A stretch of DNA of 47,715 bases from an uncultured Methylococcaceae bacterium (lineage in GTDB: Bacteria > Pseudomonadota > Gammaproteobacteria > Methylococcales > Methylococcaceae), in assembly GCA_903911305.1 (NCBI GenBank), contig CAIWDB010000496.1, positions 1 through 47,715 on the forward strand, read 5' to 3'. Under the pieces are notes generated by a model that worked only from the letters and a program-made list of their open reading frames with translations, had not been told where the DNA came from and did not search any database. Below are positions 45,602 to 47,715 of this stretch, piece after piece (within the stretch, counting starts at the first letter, position 1; each line of letters starts with the position of its first letter). A program made the translations under genes and the position numbers.

Positions 45602-46224
45602 ATTAGGTAACCTCTATGATCGGAACTGGATTCTGGCAGGAACTCAGGAAACAGCGCCTTGATTTTTTTTCTGGCATTGAACATGCGTGTCTTGACGGTA
45701 TTCTCGGGGCAATCCATGATCTGAGCGATTTCTTGGTAGTGCAAACCTTGGTGGTAAGTCAATTCCAGCACCGCTCGTTGATCCGCCGGAAGTTTACTAA
45801 ACGCCACCGAAATCCAATCTTCAAGCTCCAAATTTTGCAAGCCGCTATCTTGCACGCCGGGTATGAGGGCTTCCGCTTCCTCCAACTCCAAATGCTCGCC
45901 AGTGGGTCGCTCGGACATTGATTTCAGCGATTTCTTATAGGCTATCCCAAATATCCAAGTTGAAGCCCGGGCATCTGGCTGGAAAGATGACGCCCTTCTC
46001 CACACGACATACATGGTGTCATTGATAATTTCTTCAATTTGATCAAGCTGTCGCGTGACCCGAAACACAAACCTGAATAGTTTAGGGTAATAACGCTTAT
46101 ACAGTACCTCAAATGCTTCAGTATCGGACTCGCATATCTGTCGGATCAAATCATTGTCGCTTGGTTCGCCAATGTGAGGCTTGAACATTTGTCTTGGTTC
46201 CCAATTTCTCGAATTATTTAACAT
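45598..46224 (-). CDS. ECF-type RNA polymerase sigma factor
   Basis: This protein of about 208 residues has sigma region 2 (DTEAFEVLYKRYYPKLFRFVFRV, IEEIINDTMYVVW, FQPDARASTWIFGIAYKKSL) and region 4 (FSKLPADQRAVLELTYHQGLHYQEIAQIMDCPENTVKTRMFNARKK), so it is a standard ECF sigma-70 member. The start is uncertain: ATG at 46224 is preferred, ATG at 46188 is possible, and the open frame extends to a TTG at 46284. Its stop overlaps the anti-sigma ATG. The target genes beyond its own operon are unknown. Confidence 0.93.
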   Translation of the reverse strand: MLNNSRNWEPRQMFKPHIGEPSDNDLIRQICESDTEAFEVLYKRYYPKLFRFVFRVTRQLDQIEEIINDTMYVVWRRASSFQPDARASTWIFGIAYKKSLKSMSERPTGEHLELEEAEALIPGVQDSGLQNLELEDWISVAFSKLPADQRAVLELTYHQGLHYQEIAQIMDCPENTVKTRMFNARKKIKALFPEFLPESSSDHRGYLI

Positions 46225-46302
46225 ATCTCTATGATCCTTGATGTGGTTCCAACAGGCAAGTTCTTCGGCCCTTTGGCTTGGCAATTACGGGTGTCTTTAC
46301 CT

Positions 46303-46335
46303 GTTCATTCCCTGTTTTTGCGATTAGGTTCATTC
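46303..46335 (-). promoter_or_regulatory. Direct repeat GAATGAAC upstream of the ECF sigma operon
   Basis: On the minus strand, GAATGAAC occurs twice (46328-46335 and 46303-46310), 25 bases apart, in the presumed promoter region. It may be an operator or an ECF-type -35 doublet. Confidence 0.25.
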
Positions 46336-46354
46336 TAAAAGTTAAAATTTAGCT

Positions 46355-46482
46355 AACTGATGTTACGCGGTGGAATAGGATTGGAGCGTCAAAGCCTGTC
46401 CTGAGCAAAGCCGAAGGGCTTGCTTTGACGCCCCTTTTTGCTAGAAAATATGCAACTGTTGCAGTTATGCGTAACATCAGTT
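46355..46482. repeat. MITE/REP-like repeat, copy G (long form)
   Basis: It runs from AACTGATGTTACGCGGTGG to TATGCGTAACATCAGTT and carries the nested element GGAGCGTCAAAGCCTGTCC ... GGGCTTGCTTTGACGCCCC. It lies between the convergently unrelated TorF porin end and the sigma gene promoter region. Confidence 0.88.
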
Positions 46483-46493
46483 AATTACTCTAC

Positions 46494-47216
46494 CTAAAAG
46501 CCCGTCGAAAAAGAAAAAATAAAGTTCTGTTTAAGATCAGGCAATTCAAGTGCGCCATACTCGGATGAAACCCCCACATCGGAATAATCGGCATAACGTA
46601 AGTCTAAAGAGCCATGCTTGAAGAACCAAGTGACACCCAAATTCCAATAAAGCGTATCGTATTCGAGTGCGGGGGTCGCGTTGCTGTAACCTAAGCCCGC
46701 AGAGACTGACAAATTGGGGAATATTGGATAACGCCCGGCGAGTTCGATATTGGCAGTCCCACCTCCCCGGTTGTAGGCATCATTGGCAAAATCAAATCGA
46801 AAGCTGACTAAGTCACTGTAATGTAGACTGGCGCTGTACTCGTTGTAGTCGGAGAATTTTCCAAAAATTCGGCCATCATATAAATAACGCGACACCGAAG
46901 TTTCAATACGCCACTGGTCGGACAGCTTATGGCTAAACCCGACATAAGGATAAAATTCGACATTCGACCGATCTGGGTAATCAGTGTCATCAAAGTCCAC
47001 CCATGAAATCCAAGAACCCACATAGAAACCCGATGCATGGTCGTAATCCACATTGGCACGAATAGAAGGATGGTTGCCGCTTTTGGAATAGCCTCGGTAG
47101 AAATATTCGGTGGAAATGATGGCAAGCGCACCAAATCCTTCCGCCATGACTGGGGCTGATGAGTGTATGAGGTACACGCCAATACAGGCTATGGATAATT
47201 TAAACGAATGGCTCAA
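46494..47216 (-). CDS. TorF-family putative porin (TIGR02001 type)
   Basis: This 240-residue outer-membrane protein has a signal peptide ending SSAPVMA/EG and then alternating beta strands: ISTEYFYRGYSKSGNHPSI, SGFYVGSWISWVDF, RSNVEFYPYVGFS and later NLGVTWFFKHGSLDLRYADYSD. The YRGxSxS start and VEFYPYVGF block identify the TorF/TIGR02001 family of small proteobacterial porin-like proteins. The C-terminus ends in phenylalanine (FSFSTGF), as expected for a beta barrel. The substrate is unknown. Confidence 0.9.
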   Translation of the reverse strand: MSHSFKLSIACIGVYLIHSSAPVMAEGFGALAIISTEYFYRGYSKSGNHPSIRANVDYDHASGFYVGSWISWVDFDDTDYPDRSNVEFYPYVGFSHKLSDQWRIETSVSRYLYDGRIFGKFSDYNEYSASLHYSDLVSFRFDFANDAYNRGGGTANIELAGRYPIFPNLSVSAGLGYSNATPALEYDTLYWNLGVTWFFKHGSLDLRYADYSDVGVSSEYGALELPDLKQNFIFSFSTGF

Positions 47217-47616
47217 AGGTGATTATCACTCAATCAATAATTCAATACCGAGTTTATTATCGCAATTAAATCACATCAAGGTTGTGACTTTTCAAACTGG
47301 GAGAATGATGCGATTAACCGTGAAACACATGAACTCGGAGGGTGTTTTAATAACTGATGTTACGCACTGTCAACAAATGGAGCGTCAAAGCTTGCTTTGA
47401 CAGCCGAAGCAAACTTCGCTTATCCAAGCTCATGTCAAAGCAAGCTTTGACGCTCCAGGGCCGGGAAGGCTTTTAAAGCTGGTTGAGGCTTATGGGTAAT
47501 CAGGTTATGAAATGAGATTGACGTTTATGGCTTTTCAGTCGCACAATTATGAATAATGTGATGATAAAAAATTTTCCTAACCTTCATTTCCTATAATGCC
47601 AAAGGGTATAAAACCT
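47217..47616. other. Intergenic region between the porin gene and the right-edge gene
   Basis: It contains repeat copy H at 47351-47457. An open frame at 47110-47400 partly mirrors the porin gene and is not convincing. No clear promoter hexamers were found. Confidence 0.5.
47351..47457. repeat. MITE/REP-like repeat, copy H (left end only)
   Basis: It begins AACTGATGTTACGCACTGTC and continues with GGAGCGTCAAAGCTTGCTTTG and the inverse CAAAGCAAGCTTTGACGCTCC. The right terminal repeat is missing. Its inner part (GCCGAAGCAAACTTCGC) resembles copy A. Confidence 0.8.
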
Positions 47617-47715
47617 ATGAAAAGCCGTCTAAAATTAACTGCGGCCGCCGTGCTTTTATCCGGGCTAATCCCGGTTTCCACTTATGCAACGGTAGCCGTC
47701 ACCGCTCAAGACACC
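47617..47715 (+). CDS. Secreted or outer-membrane protein, N-terminus only
   Basis: The window ends after 33 codons. The visible sequence MKSRLKLTAAAVLLSGLIPV followed by STYATVAVTA is a typical signal peptide, with cleavage probably after STYA. An in-frame ATG at 47596 gives seven extra residues; AAGGG about 11 bases before 47617 supports the shorter form. Function cannot be judged. Confidence 0.6.
   Translation, partial: MKSRLKLTAAAVLLSGLIPVSTYATVAVTAQDT

Noticed and set aside
47110-47400. 96-codon plus-strand open frame at the porin 5' end
   Set aside because: It is partly antisense to the porin signal-peptide region and ends inside a MITE-like repeat.
1-47715. tRNA, rRNA and CRISPR genes
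   Set aside because: No cloverleaf, ribosomal RNA or short direct-repeat/spacer pattern was recognised on either strand by eye; a tRNAscan-SE or Infernal run could overturn this.

Overview
The window looks like chromosome of a gammaproteobacterium, most likely a type I methanotroph-like member (order Methylococcales or a close relative). This rests on the adjacent trxA and rho genes (a gammaproteobacterial arrangement), a phosphoketolase-acetate kinase operon (common in methanotrophs), PEP-CTERM surface proteins, a TorF-type porin, a DUF3301 protein and intermediate base composition. It is an inference: no rRNA, tRNA or methane-oxidation gene is present.

Layout. (1) 1-18.0 kb is a glucan and envelope region: a GH30 glycosidase cut by the left edge, two large polytopic membrane proteins transcribed divergently (one a GtrA fusion), a GH1 beta-glucosidase, a bacteriohemerythrin with a cysteine-studded coiled coil, a Wzz/GumC-like protein fused to a degenerate tyrosine-recombinase domain, a membrane-anchored GH17 protein, a small secreted protein, a GH17-GT2 (NdvB-like) beta-glucan synthase, an SbmA/YddA-type transporter whose ATPase motifs are all eroded, and a DUF4239 membrane protein. 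(2) 18.5-26.5 kb is one giant PEP-CTERM surface protein made of two different repeat arrays. (3) 26.6-31.8 kb carries ackA, xfp and an APC-family amino acid permease, all on the minus strand. (4) 32-36.6 kb holds an Old Yellow Enzyme reductase, a DUF3301 protein, an NAD-dependent epimerase-like protein with DnaA-box-like sites at its start, a small unknown ORF and a GT2 glycosyltransferase. (5) 36.7-43.2 kb is mostly housekeeping: htpG with a heat-shock type promoter, a hairpin-rich intergenic stretch, an HTTM-DCC fusion protein, trxA and rho. (6) 43.3-46.2 kb is an ECF sigma, anti-sigma and subtilase operon. The anti-sigma ends in a subtilase-propeptide-like domain, and the subtilase ORF is followed in frame, after one amber codon, by a PEP-CTERM tail remnant. 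(7) The right end has a TorF-family porin and the first codons of a secreted protein.

At least eight copies or fragments of a small MITE/REP-like repeat (ends AACTGATGTTACGCA / TGCGTAACATCAGTT, often carrying a second inverted repeat nested inside) lie between genes from 15 kb onward.

The strongest candidates for undescribed biology are the Wzz-recombinase fusion inside the glucan region, the transporter with a pseudo-ATPase domain downstream of the glucan synthase, and the sigma/anti-sigma/subtilase module with its amber-separated PEP-CTERM tail.
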